Shown: piece after piece, positions 11,077 through 21,332 of the stretch
Numbering within the stretch: the first letter of the stretch is position 1
Layout: the number at the start of each line of letters is the position of its first letter
From: Hansfordia pulvinata
Lineage: Eukaryota > Ascomycota > Sordariomycetes > Xylariales
Direction of reading: 5' to 3'
Assembly (NCBI GenBank): GCA_006538405.1
Contig: BJKQ01000003.1
Span: 2,108,001-2,172,000 of the forward strand
Length of the DNA: 64,000 nucleotides
The notes under the pieces: model-generated
Seen by the model: only the letters and a program-made list of their open reading frames with translations
Databases searched by the model: none
Told to the model about the DNA's origin: nothing
Made by a program: the position numbers and the translations under genes

Positions 11077-12345
11077 TTACCTAGACTCAGAGTAATCGTT
11101 CAACGCAACACAGACAGCGCCCCGATGGTGCCCGTTGTACTGGCGAATAACCTGCTGGCTGTGTAGCTCCCATAGGCGCGCATAATGGTCACTGCAGGCA
11201 GTTACCAGATAGGCCGAGTCGGCGCTGAAGGCGCAATCCCACACCCAGCGTTGGTGACCCTGGAGGGTGGCCTCAAGAGGGAAAGGCTTTGGGGGCTCGG
11301 GGGCAGCTTGGCCGTTAGCACCGTTTGCCGACCCGATGGCACTGAAGGGGGCGCCGCTGATGATGCTGCTACTACCATCCTTGTTGGCGCCCTCCTTAGT
11401 GGACTGTTGGTTGGAGGTCACAGGAACCTCGGTGGCCTCAGCGGCCGTGGCCGAGTCGACGACTTCCCATATCTTTGCAGTGTGGTCGGCACTGCACGTG
11501 GCAAGCTTCTTGACGTCTGGGGACAGGAGAATGCGGGTAATGTACTCCTTGTGGGCGGAAAAGTGGCTGACAGGCTGGAGTTGCGTGCGGTCGTAGGACT
11601 GGACGAGGGACCAGACAAAGACGTTTCCGGCGTTGTTGGCGGCGCAGAGCAGAGAGCCATCGGAAGCGACGGTGACTGAAGAGACGGAGACGTCCTCCTC
11701 CGGGATAAGCTGGTGAGAGCAGTTATTCTCAGCCAGATCCCAGACGCGGACAGAGCCGCCGCGGTCGCAGCTGACAATCTCGCCCTGGTTTGGGTGGATG
11801 ACGACGTCGTTGACCGGGGAGCCGTGGTTGTAGGAACGCTGAATGGAGCCGGTACGGGTCTCCCAGATCTTGACAGTGCCGTCCTCCGAGCTGGTCACCA
11901 TCCACTTGCCCTCGCAGTGGAAGGCAACGCCGGTAATATTGCCGGTATGGCCCTCAAAGGTCAGCAGGGCGTTGGGATTTGTACTCTTGATGTCGAACAG
12001 CTTGACGGTGTGGTGGCCAGCGGCGGCGAGGAATCGCTTATCGGGGGAAATGCAGAGGCGGTTGACCTGCGAGTCGGGGTGTTGAATGGTGCGGGAGCAT
12101 ATGCCCGAGAGAGCCTCCCAGAATCTGGAGGGGCCAGGAGGCGTTAGCGAGGGGCCATGTCTAGGTAGATGGTGTCTGTGGAGCCTGTGGCTACAGAGGC
12201 TGAGGGATTCGTGGGCCTTTGACGAACGTACCTTATGGTGTGGTCATAGCCGGCTGCGGCGACGGGCATCAGCACGAGAAAGCGAGGGCGAGGGGCGTGG
12301 CAGGTCGGGCAGGTGCGACATACCGGTACAAAGGATGACAGACAT
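11077..12345 (-). CDS. LST8: TOR complex subunit LST8 (WD40 propeller)
   Basis: This is the WD-repeat subunit shared by TORC1 and TORC2, which stabilises the TOR kinase domain. The splice model is exon 1 12345-12324, exon 2 12253-12232 (22 bases each) and exon 3 12124-11077. It closes in frame to 363 residues. Joined, the N-terminus reads MSVILCTAGYDHTIRFWEAL, near-identical to the family. Seven WD-type repeats follow, with blades such as HHTVKLFDIKS, EDGTVKIWETR, GGSVRVWDLAE, DHTAKIWEVVD and DHYARLWELHS. The C-terminus is QQVIRQYNGHHRGAVCVALNDYSE. Between the fifth and sixth blades there is a Ser/Ala/Gly-rich insertion of roughly 50 residues, making the protein longer than the roughly 300-320 residue yeast and animal forms. 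Starting at the internal ATG at 11901 would lose two blades and is rejected. Confidence 0.95.
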
Positions 12346-13103
12346 GGTGAGGTGCAGCAGCTATCGCGCGCCCATGTTCTGCGCCAGTGGGCGTCGCCGG
12401 GCGCTTGGCAGCCGATTGGTGGGCTTGCGCGGTGTGGTTGAGGGGGGATGTCGCGGCGAGACGGTGGCGGGGCGGGACCGGCGACGGCGACGGCGACGGT
12501 GACGATGCAATGAAGACGGGAGACGGAGCCAGCCCAGGCGATCGCATTACGGCGATGCAGGCGCGGCCCTCCAGCTGGGAGACAGAACATGGAGGCGGGT
12601 CCAGAACGGAGGGACACACATGGGGCATAGGGTAGATACCATCCCAATTGGGTTAGAGGAGGCTACTCTTGGTGGGGCAGCCAACAACTCGTACCGGAGG
12701 CGGGTGGGCAGACGGCACGAGGAGGCAGGAGCACTCACGAAGTTCGGTTGTGTCATGATTCTGGTAATACATGAGGTACGTAGTATCTAGGTACCTTACC
12801 TAGGTCGGGTATCATTATCTCGTGATGCTTCATTATTTACATACATACGGTACATATGGTACTGGATCAACATTGATATGGATTTCCAAACTTCGTGCGT
12901 GTACAGCAGCACACGAACTGGCAGAAAGACACCCTATCATCAAAAGAATCGTTCCTCTTCGACCATCTCGAGTCCCATCTCACCAGGTGCAAAAGCAGGC
13001 GCAGTGGCTCCCACACTTCGATCTCTCCTCCTGAGACTGCAAGCCGCTATGCTAACAAACCAAAATTCGACAAGCAACGCATTGGCCATCCGATATCTCG
13101 TCT
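12346..13103. other. Intergenic region upstream of LST8
   Basis: This stretch holds the LST8 promoter and leader and the 3' end of the Cys-rich gene. A GGCGAC triplet-pair repeat sits at 12478-12500 and TACCTAGGTA words near 12785-12805. No gene is supported. Confidence 0.55.
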
Positions 13104-13871
13104 TCAGCCCTTCCTCCCTTTGGCTGGGGCCTTCTTTCTCTCGGTCGTGTATGCCTGCTCGTCGCTGCCCTTCGAGGCTACGGCATCCTCAGGCTCTGTT
13201 TGCCATCGCGACATGTGCCTGTCCCACTCTTCTTGGATCTCTTGCATTTCTTTAGAACATGCAGCTTGGCTCATGTTCCACTCCCTGGAGCCCCAGCCTT
13301 GGGGAAAGTTCAGGTCCATGTAGCCCAGGTCCATGTCCATGTCCATGTCCATGGGCATGTTGGGTGCGTCGTCGAATACAGAATAAGGCGAGTTGGTCGG
13401 CCACCCGTGCGTCTCGCTTGCCCCTTGCGACTCGTCTGCCCCTTGCGTCTCGTTTGCCCCTTGCGTCTCGTTGGCCGTCTGCGCCTGGTTCGCCATCTGC
13501 TCCTGGTTCGCCATCTGCTCCTGGTTCGCCATCTGCGTCTCGGCTATGGCCTGCACTTCGTCTGCTGTCGGCTTTCTCCCGCTGAGGTCAATGTTGAAGT
13601 ACGCGGCCCAGATGTCCATGATGTCCTGCGCCGGGTCGTAGTGATTCGGGCACGGTTGGCACAAGAGCATCGTGTTGAAGCATATCGGGCAGTGCCGCCT
13701 AGACATTCGCGTCAGTTTCGATCCGCACCCTCGTTTCTCTGTCGCCAAAACGACGGGAGTCTCTTACGTCTTCATGCCACGAGCACAGTCCGGGCATTGT
13801 TCGACCAAGTATCCCGATATGCAGGGGCACACACCCGCGTCCCAGGCGAGTATCTCGTCAAAGTTGTTCAT
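13104..13871 (-). CDS. Unrecognised Cys-rich protein with hexapeptide repeats
   Basis: I do not recognise the family. The model has exon 1 at 13871-13768 and exon 2 at 13698-13104, joined by a 69-base GTAAGA...CTAG intron, and gives 232 residues. The N-terminal 60 residues hold four closely spaced cysteine pairs (CPC, CPDC, CPIC, CQPC) in a pattern like a small zinc ribbon, reading ARGMKTRHCPICFNTMLLC across the splice. The middle is seven tandem six-residue units of the type MANQEQ/GANETQ. Then come an MDMDMDMD stretch and a charged Lys/Arg-rich tail ending KKAPAKGRKG. A frame extension upstream to 13946 would start at TTG, so I use the ATG at 13871. There is no signal peptide or membrane segment, so an intracellular, possibly nucleic-acid or protein-binding role is only a guess. 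Confidence 0.7.
13407..13532 (-). repeat. Seven 18-bp in-frame tandem repeats
   Basis: Seven consecutive 18-base units encode the hexapeptides MANQEQ, MANQEQ, MANQAQ, TANETQ, GANETQ, GADESQ and GASETH inside the Cys-rich gene. The units diverge steadily from one end to the other, as expected for a slippage or unequal-crossover array. Confidence 0.9.
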
Positions 13872-16159
13872 GATGACTACCGTTCTTTCTTTTTCGGGTG
13901 GCTGTTCAATTTGTGACTTTACCCGAAGCTTCAGCAGCCTAGACAATCAAGACGAAGCCTTTGATAAGCGTCGAGCGCTGCACCTGATTATATACCCGTC
14001 AAGACCGGCAATGGAACCGGTTGGGCCTGTGAACCTGGGAGATCATAATGCGGTGCCGCGCTCAAGTGCCATCGGCTCCCTTGCCGCCCTTGATGCAGAG
14101 ATCCTTCAGTCGAGTCCAATCCCATGTCGGGAGGAGGATGACACCACGGCGGCCGGAAAGCTGTCCAGGAGTCATGCCAACCTGTGAAGTGATCTCTGCG
14201 AGCCCGTCCGAGATCTGGTGGCATCAATCGGAGCCCGTCGATTCGCTCCCAACCATGCGCGTTTCGGGAAACGGCGCCAGGCCCTCCCACAATATGCTGT
14301 GCGCCGGCAACCTTGTGGCGAAGCCTGACGTATCGAGCCTCCAGGCTATTGTTCCATTTTCAACCACATATGCACAGGCTTCCCCGTGGCTTGTGGTTGG
14401 GGAGGGCTCGCCTGCTGCTCCCCGATCATGTGCGCTGCGGCTTTCCGGGCCCGGGCGGGATATGCCACCTGTGAGCCAATAAGGGGCGGTCCTTGACCCT
14501 GGCTTCTCCATGTTCAACCTCACAACAGATGGCTGCCCTGGCGGATTGCGCGCGCCTGCTTACCACCACAGGGTAGCGCAAGTTCGAGCAGAGAGGCGCT
14601 TACCTAGCACGCTCCAAGGTGCCCCGGCAATGCAGCCAAGGCTGACCATTGTCAAGACTGTCACCCACCCACGAAGCGGGTGGCCGGGAGAAGACATCGG
14701 ATAGCCGACCCCTGCTGGGGAGTTGGCTTCGTGTTGGGCACAATCTTATCGGAGAGAAGGCGTCGGGTACGTCATCCTACCTCGGGTCGCTATGATAATA
14801 CCTCGTGTATCGGATCTCGACGCAACCCCCGGGGCCGGCCTGTGACACGAGCCCGGTGAAGCCCTGGTGGCTGACACTTGATGAGGAAGGCCTGGTCGTA
14901 CCACGGCGCCACATGCTGACTTGCTTTATTCTTCCTGCGTATTGGCTGGCCCGGCCTCGTTCAAACCTGCAATCTGCTTGCGAAGCCAGATGACACGGCG
15001 GATTTGCCGTAATGGGCCCCGGCTCGGCCCCTTCTGAGCATAAACAAAGCATTGCGGGATAAGATTGACCCGTGAAATGTCAATCACGCCCCCGGATCTA
15101 CTCCTTGACCTTGCATTAGCATGGAACTCGAATAAGCTGCATGAGCACAGGGTCTGTTTGTCGGGGTGCTCAACCGGCAAGGTGCCCTTGGCCGGGTTGA
15201 GGAGCTCGTGAAATGTGACATTCCATTGTTTCTACCTAGGCAGGGCTGACTCACTCGGTGGTGCTTCCATGCGTAGATTCAGACTCAAGACGCACACCCG
15301 GCACTGAGGGCTGTCGGCTGTCCCTCGAACGCGCCATATGATTCCAGTCGTCAAATTTCTCGACCAACAGCCTGCTGTTGGATCTGCGCCAAGGGTCAAC
15401 CCATAAGAGTTCGCTTCTCTGTGACTTGACGGTTTCAAGCTGGTCGACATAGACCCAGCCACTTGGAATCAAGGAAACCCTGCCTGTACTCATATGAATT
15501 CTGCCGCTTGCTTCTGACGCGTTCGTTGTTCAACCGTCATCCTACCGGGAGGGACGTGTCTGACTGAGAATGACTCTTACGTAACGCGCGTAATGGAATG
15601 ATCGCGGGTGAGGTGCTTACCGTGGGTTGCTCAGAAGTCGTACAATCAGACAGTGCACAGATTCGCAGCCAAGAGGCGGTCAGGACTCGGGTGAAGACAT
15701 AGTGGCAACACTGCGATCTGGAGGGTGTTACTGTCTATGCCAGTGTCAAACCATGTGGACGCACTTGAACTCCCTTCGAACCTTCACCTCTACCACCACC
15801 TCGGTTTTCACTGGGTGGTACTCACTGGAAGTGCCTTCAGGCTTCAGCTTTCTACCTTGCGTGGAGCGAGACGACGGCCCACCCCAGTCCATCATTAGGG
15901 ACAGGCGTTGCATTCGGTATCCGCCTCTCACAGTAGATCGTAGGATGTAAGACATCACCAACATCAAGGGCCGTACGCGTTCAACACAGGTTCTCATGCG
16001 ATTGCGGGGGGCTCTGTCCCAAGGCCGAGCCTTTTCCCAGCTATGTATCCGGCCGAGCTCGAGACGCATCTGCGCTCAGACGGACAGTCAAGATGCCATG
16101 ATCATGCCTGCTCTCCAGGGTTGCTGTGCAAGGTACGCTTCAAGAGGAGATGGCCGCAA
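13872..16159. other. Divergent intergenic region
   Basis: This lies between the outward-facing Cys-rich and aspartic protease genes. No recognisable gene was found. One stretch (15251-16069, minus) has protein-like frames and is listed separately. The rest shows only short open frames without motifs. Confidence 0.5.
15251..16069 (-). other. Possible unrecognised or decayed coding stretch
   Basis: Three minus-strand frames look more protein-like than random: about 15746-16069 (includes SSEYHPVKTEVVVEVKVRRE), about 15640-15755 in another frame (includes WFDTGIDSNTLQIAVL), and 15251-15493 (includes SGWVYVDQLETVKSQ and LLVEKFDDWNHMARSRD). I could not join them with good splice sites and recognise no family. 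It could be an intron-rich gene, a relic, or chance. Confidence 0.2.
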
Positions 16160-16226
16160 CCTCCTTTCACGTGCTCCGCTCCTACCTCCTTTCACGTGCT
16201 CCACTCCTGCCTCCTTTGACGTCTAC
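16160..16226 (+). promoter_or_regulatory. 25-bp direct repeats with CACGTG E-boxes
   Basis: Two nearly identical 25-base units (16160-16184 and 16185-16209) and a partial third begin CCTCCTTT. The first two each contain CACGTG (16168-16173 and 16193-16198); the third reads GACGTC instead. They lie about 450-500 bases upstream of the protease ATG. CACGTG is the palindromic core bound by bHLH factors such as Pho4 or Cbf1 types. A role in controlling the protease is inference. Confidence 0.45.
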
Positions 16227-16657
16227 GGCTATCATACCTAGGTACATGTAGACAGGCGGTAGTTCGCGCCTTCCTTCCTGTTCATAGGGACATCCTCGCA
16301 GAATAAGGTACCTCCCAGGTGAAGAAAGAGCGTCCCGTCCTCGTACGGCGAATCAAGCAACCCCTCTTTTTGGTACCTGTTGTTGTGGTGGCAGGCTGGC
16401 AGCTTGCAGTGCTTTCCAAACGCCACCACGACAACAACAACATCATCATCATCCTCATCCTCATCCACAGTATTCTCCTGGAAACATCTTCATATCAACC
16501 TCGACGTCAGTCCCCTCCGTACTTGTCTCTCTGGTACACTAGTCAAGCTACACTGGCGCTCACTACCTGCATAGTCCTCTCAGCCTTATACGCCTATCAA
16601 AGATATTCCAGTGCTCGTCTCGCATCCCACTCCCTTGTTCGCCACGGCCCTGACGCG

Positions 16658-18213
16658 ATGGAAGATGCAGCCAGTATGGAGCAGTACCTGGCAGCCCAGG
16701 AAGAGTTCCGAAACCACAGAGGCCTGATGAAGGTCAACGTGGTCCGGAACCCCAACTACCAGAAGCATGGATCCAGGTCCTACGTCTGGACATTGAAGCG
16801 CTTCGGTTTCCAACCCACGCGCCCCAGTCGATACACCCAGGTCGATGTGCCCAAGGGGTTTGTCACTTCCAAAATCAAGGAGGTCCTCGGGAAGGAACCT
16901 GATACCACACGCCAGCTTCGCAAAAAGACCGGGAAGGGCAGTGACGAGCAGCTTGGAGATGTCCCCGCCGAGGACGTGCAGAACGACTCCATGTATCTGT
17001 GCGAGGTCAAGGTTGGCTCACCACCGCAAAAGCTGATGATGGACTTCGACACAGGTTCGGCTGATTTTTGGGTAAGTCAAGCCGCGACAGGCCCTCATCG
17101 GGGCCGCTCCTTTGCATTCCAGAAGCTGATGTCCCTCGAGTGCCTCTCCACAGCCATGGGCGCTCACGTCCCAGAAGGCCACAACATCTTCGATCCGCAG
17201 CGGTCAAAGACTTACGAGAAGCTCGAGGGCAAATCCTGGGAAATCCAGTATGGTGACGGATCCACGGCTTCCGGTGATGTGGGAACCGACACTCTGGTGA
17301 TCGGTTTCCTCACCATCAAAGCTCAAGTGATCGAGACGGCCACCAAGGCTGCGGCTGAGTTTTACCAGACCACGGGAGATGGGATCCTGGGCCTGGCTTT
17401 TGGGAAAATCAACACGGTCTGCGACCGGCAGGGCAATCCGGCCCCGGCCACTACACCGGTGGAAAACATGATCGCCCAGGAAGACATACCCAAGTCGTCT
17501 GAGCTCTTCACCTCAGCCTTCTACAGTGATCGCGATGGCGACAAGAATTCGTTCTACACCTTTGGCTACATCGACCAGAAACTCGTCAAAGATTTGGGCG
17601 GCGAGATACTCTACACCAAGGTCAACAACACGCAGGGTTTCTGGCAGGTGCCCTCGAATCATGTCGTGCTCAACGGCGAAGAGATCCCTTGTCTCGGAAA
17701 TAGGGCTATCATCGACACTGGCACGACGTTGGCTCTCATGTCAGACGAGGTTGTCGATGCTCTCTATGCAGCCATTCCAGGAGCCGAGTTTGACGAGCAA
17801 GAAGAAGGCTACATCATCCCGGGGAATGTCAAAGCCCAGGACCTGCCCGAGTTCAAGGTTGCCATTGGCCAGCATGAGTTCATCATACAGAAAGAAGATC
17901 TTGCCTTTGCTCCCCTTAAGGACGGTCGCTGGTACGGCGGGGTTCAAAGCCGCGGCGACATGAACTTTGATATTCTAGGAGATACGTTCCTCAAGAGCAT
18001 ATACGCGGTGAGTCACTTCTGTAAAACGCACTGGTCAAAGAACGCGCCATTTGACTGATTGAACCCACCCAGATCTGGGACCAGGGCAACATGCGCTTCG
18101 GTGCGATTCCCAAGATTGAGAAAACACAACATTTGGACCCACCCTCGTCTTCGACCTCCGGCGCCAAAGGCAGCAAGGTGCCGAGCACCAAGCTGACCTC
18201 GGCGAACCTGTAG
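16658..18213 (+). CDS. Pepsin-type aspartic protease without signal peptide
   Basis: This is an A1-family aspartic endopeptidase. The first in-frame ATG is at 16658; the upstream open frame has only non-ATG starts. An N-terminal segment with VVRNPNYQKHGSRSYVWTLKRFGF resembles the propeptides of fungal A1 proteases that lack a classical signal. The catalytic aspartates are in MDFDTGSADFW and AIIDTGTTLALM. The flap tyrosine region is WEIQYGDGSTASGDVGTDT, and GDGILGLAFGKIN is also typical. The C-terminus is restored by a clear intron: GDTFLKSIYA, donor at 18008, acceptor ending 18072, then IWDQGNMRFGAIPKIE to the TAG at 18211-18213. A 51-base in-phase segment at 17072-17122 starts GTAAGT and ends CCAG, and is probably a further intron. 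The protein is about 479 residues if it is removed, 496 if retained. With no signal peptide visible, secretion is uncertain. Confidence 0.88.
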
Positions 18214-19157
18214 TAAAGATCGGACGAAGGGGCGGATACTGTCGCAGTGAGCCCAAAAGAGGTCGGGTCGGCTCATGCGATGGATTGTTGGGCCAGCTCT
18301 CCAGACTGAATTCATTCGGAAGGCCAAGCAGCTGGTTTCAAGGAACAGGGGAAGTTCCCTTGGCAGCTCATACCCAACCCTTTGATTACCTAGAATACCA
18401 AATGAACCAAGTACTATCACTTCTCTTGTGCGCTTCGTGACAGCCAGAGGACATCAGCGGGATGAATTACAACCATCTGTTTCAGCGGCACCCATATCAG
18501 CTGTGAGCCTGGTAAATGATACGGCGCCTCAGCTGATTCTATGCCGAGTGCGACGTCCATCGAGCAGCCAACGCCGCATCACGAACACGGTGCCTGGATG
18601 CACCCTCGTGCATGGCCATCGCCCCGTCTAGAGCGCCCGGTCGAAATACATGAGCTTTAGGCAAAAGACTGCGCTACGGCTAACTGCCTCCTTTCATTTA
18701 ACGCCACCATCGCTATCATCAGTGTCCCGACCATCTTCATTCCTGACACTTGCACTGCCTTCAGCTAGCATAAGAACCGCTTAGAAGCTTCTCGGTAAAC
18801 ATGAATTTGGAAATCGCTGCGAGTTTGGGAAAGGAGCAAGGATACAGATACACGTAGTTGTGTTGAAAACCCCGCTGAACGCCGTTGCAGGACAGGTCTG
18901 CAGAAGCGCACAATGAAAGGCCGTGGGAGCAAAAATATCCAAACAAAGCGAAGCAACACAGCCACTGCAGGTTGGCATGCGCTTGGAGTGGAGCAGGGAA
19001 GAGTAGCAAGAACAAGATTTGAGAGAGAAACAGAGAGTTTACAAGAGCCAGAGCCACAGACCATCCGCGATGTTCTTCGTGAAACTTTGTGGGGGCCCAT
19101 GGTTAGAAATTTGAGTCTTTAATCGATTATATTGAAGAAGTCCATTGTACGGAAAGA
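18214..19157. other. Convergent intergenic region
   Basis: Protease and Btz-protein genes converge here. The hydrophobic minus-strand frame at 18761-19057 has no family resemblance and lies where the Btz 3' UTR is expected, so I do not call it. Confidence 0.55.
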
Positions 19158-21332
19158 CTACTGAGGGTAATAGACAGTTCCCGTTGGCGGTGGGGGAGGA
19201 TAGTAGTACCCATCCTGGCTCGGGGTCATAACCCCGTTCATGTTACCAGCCATCGGGTAGCCTTGCGCGCCCGAGTATGTGGGGTAATTGGTCGCCATGG
19301 GTGGCAGCTGAGAGGCATCGTAGTAGTAGACCATACCATTGACTTCCTGTGCCACGAGGTTGGCGCCAGACTGGTTGGCCGAGGCATCGGGTGGAGGCTG
19401 GCTCTGCTGAGGACCGGGCATATAGGGGGGCGCAGCTGGAGGGGCCATGGAACCATTATAGGGGGGTGGTGGATAGTAGTAGCCTTGTTGCGGCTGCATG
19501 GCCGGGTACGAGGTGTAGTAGCCCTGCTGAGGGTACTGGGCCGGTTGAGGTTGGAAAGGGGCCGCGTGAATGGCACGCTCGGGGATCTGTGGCAATGGCG
19601 TCCCGGTAGAGTGCTGCGAAGCGTACGAGTGCTGCCGTACGTGCGAGTCGTGACCGCCGAAGGGAACCTGAGGGGGCATCTGGTGGTGGAAGGCTTGTTG
19701 GTAGGGACCTTGGGCGACTGGGGATTCAATGTCTCCCAAAGCAATGGTTTTCTGCGGCCGAGGTTGGTGCATGGGAAGCGTGACCGACTGATTTTCTTGA
19801 AACTGGGGGTGGGCCTGCACAGAAGGATAGGGCGCGTCAACAGCGGTTGTCGCCTGCGCGCCAGGCTGCATGTCTTGTGGCACCCCTTGGTAGGCTTGAG
19901 GTTGCTGCTCGGGGCGACCCTGAGGAGGCAGTCTGACCACAGGGCGGCCCGTCTCGTGAGGTAGAGGGGGGCGAGAAATGGTCGACCCTGTAGGTGACAT
20001 GATGAAATCCCTGCCGGCATCTTGCGCAATGGACGAACGCCGGCTCATAGCCACACTCGGCGAGTAGACGCTGCCGCCGTAGTAACTGCCCCCAAATACA
20101 CTGGTTCTTCGGGAGAACCCGCCTATTGAACCCAGTCCAGATCTGGGCTTGCCACGCAGACGCTGCTGGTTGGGGCGGAGCGCACGAGGTATGAAGATGA
20201 AGGATCGGTCAACCGCAGGGAACACGTATCGATGCGGTAGGGACGGGAGGGAAATGCGGACGGGCTTATCGCGCCGCAACGGAGGGCGGTGGTCAGGGAG
20301 CTTGGTGTACTGTTTTATCGGGATGCCCGAAAAGACAGTTGCCTCCTTCATTGGCGACAGATAGACGCGAACCGACACATTGCCTAGCAGCTTCTCAGTC
20401 GACATTTTACGATTGATAGGCAGTGAGCTTGTGGGGCAAGTTGGAATCATGCCATCACCGTTGGCTGGGCCGTCGTCGACAAACGAATGCCGGGCTTGAC
20501 GGCCTTGCATGGGCTGCGCCACGGCCTCGTGCATGTCATGTGCCCAAGGGGCACTGGTCGTCGGATCTGTGGGGTTGTGCATAGGTTGGCTGGTTCTTGT
20601 TAGAAAGTGACAAATCGACGAGACTTCGCCTCGAGAAAGATGCGGACAGAAGGGAGAGGATACGCACCTGTAAGGAGCAAACGGGCCTCCAATACCGCCT
20701 CTCCCGCCTCGACCGCGACCGCCACGTCCAAAGGGCCGGAAGCCGTTGGCAGAGGGCCCAGTGCTTCGATGGTCGTGCATGAAGAAAGCACCGCGATTCG
20801 GGACGAAAGCAGGGTCCTCGTCGCGCTTCTTCCTGTACTCGTCGTGTTCTCGCCGCCGCCGCTCGCCGCCAGGAGGAGCTGCGCTACTGGAGCTCACCAC
20901 GAGGGGCGCCGAATGCTTGGGCGTGGCATCCGAGGGCTGATCGAGGCCGGGTTCAGGTGCGGTCGGTGGCTCCTCCTTGAGGCTCAGCCCATTTAGCAGA
21001 CCCTCGGCGTCGGCGACAGCTGTGTCACTAGACTGAAGGTTTTTCGCGGGGTCGGGTCCAGCGGGTGCAGTCTTGGGCGCCTTGGACTGCTTGGCTCTGT
21101 CTTTTTTCACGATGCCGTTGGCAGGCTTCTTGTTGCCGGGGGCGGAAGGGGATGCCTCATCGAGATTGCTAGTGTCGCTGTCATCGGCGGGATCGAGGTC
21201 GTCCGAAGCCAGGGAGCCGTCGCTTAGGGAATCATCGCCGTCGAGCTGGTCGAGACCGGCATCGTCGTCGCCTTCGTCCTCGACGCGGCGGCGATGGCCG
21301 ATCATCTTTCTTCTCCGGGCGGGTGCGGCCAT
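19158..21332 (-). CDS. Btz-domain (CASC3/Barentsz-like) RNA-binding protein
   Basis: The protein carries the Btz motif that in CASC3/Barentsz clamps eIF4A3 in the exon junction complex. It starts MAAPARRRKMIGHRRRVEDEG, followed by a long acidic Asp/Ser stretch. Around residues 160-190 is the Btz core HDEYRKKRDEDPAFVPNRG then AFFMHDHR, followed by a GRGGRGRGGRGG box. The C-terminal half is Pro/Gln/Tyr-rich low complexity with repeats such as QQGYYYPPPPYNG. An in-phase 78-base intron (20667-20590, GTGCGT...CCAG) lies just after the RGG box, so the mature protein is about 698 residues rather than 724. The ATG at 21332 fits the family start. Expected roles are mRNA localisation, translation or decay. 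Function beyond the eIF4A3-binding motif is inference. Confidence 0.85.
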   Translation of the reverse strand: MAAPARRRKMIGHRRRVEDEGDDDAGLDQLDGDDSLSDGSLASDDLDPADDSDTSNLDEASPSAPGNKKPANGIVKKDRAKQSKAPKTAPAGPDPAKNLQSSDTAVADAEGLLNGLSLKEEPPTAPEPGLDQPSDATPKHSAPLVVSSSSAAPPGGERRRREHDEYRKKRDEDPAFVPNRGAFFMHDHRSTGPSANGFRPFGRGGRGRGGRGGIGGPFAPYRCVSSPFCPHLSRGEVSSICHFLTRTSQPMHNPTDPTTSAPWAHDMHEAVAQPMQGRQARHSFVDDGPANGDGMIPTCPTSSLPINRKMSTEKLLGNVSVRVYLSPMKEATVFSGIPIKQYTKLPDHRPPLRRDKPVRISLPSLPHRYVFPAVDRSFIFIPRALRPNQQRLRGKPRSGLGSIGGFSRRTSVFGGSYYGGSVYSPSVAMSRRSSIAQDAGRDFIMSPTGSTISRPPLPHETGRPVVRLPPQGRPEQQPQAYQGVPQDMQPGAQATTAVDAPYPSVQAHPQFQENQSVTLPMHQPRPQKTIALGDIESPVAQGPYQQAFHHQMPPQVPFGGHDSHVRQHSYASQHSTGTPLPQIPERAIHAAPFQPQPAQYPQQGYYTSYPAMQPQQGYYYPPPPYNGSMAPPAAPPYMPGPQQSQPPPDASANQSGANLVAQEVNGMVYYYDASQLPPMATNYPTYSGAQGYPMAGNMNGVMTPSQDGYYYPPPPPTGTVYYPQ

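Noticed and set aside
13407..13532. CRISPR-like direct repeats
   Set aside because: Units are contiguous with no spacers, encode in-frame hexapeptides, and the genome is eukaryotic.
13700..13735. Second B-box-like sequence on the minus strand
   Set aside because: It falls inside the intron of the Cys-rich gene and cannot form a cloverleaf.
18761..19057. Hydrophobic 98-codon minus-strand frame
   Set aside because: It lies just downstream of the Btz stop codon, where the 3' UTR is expected, and matches no family.
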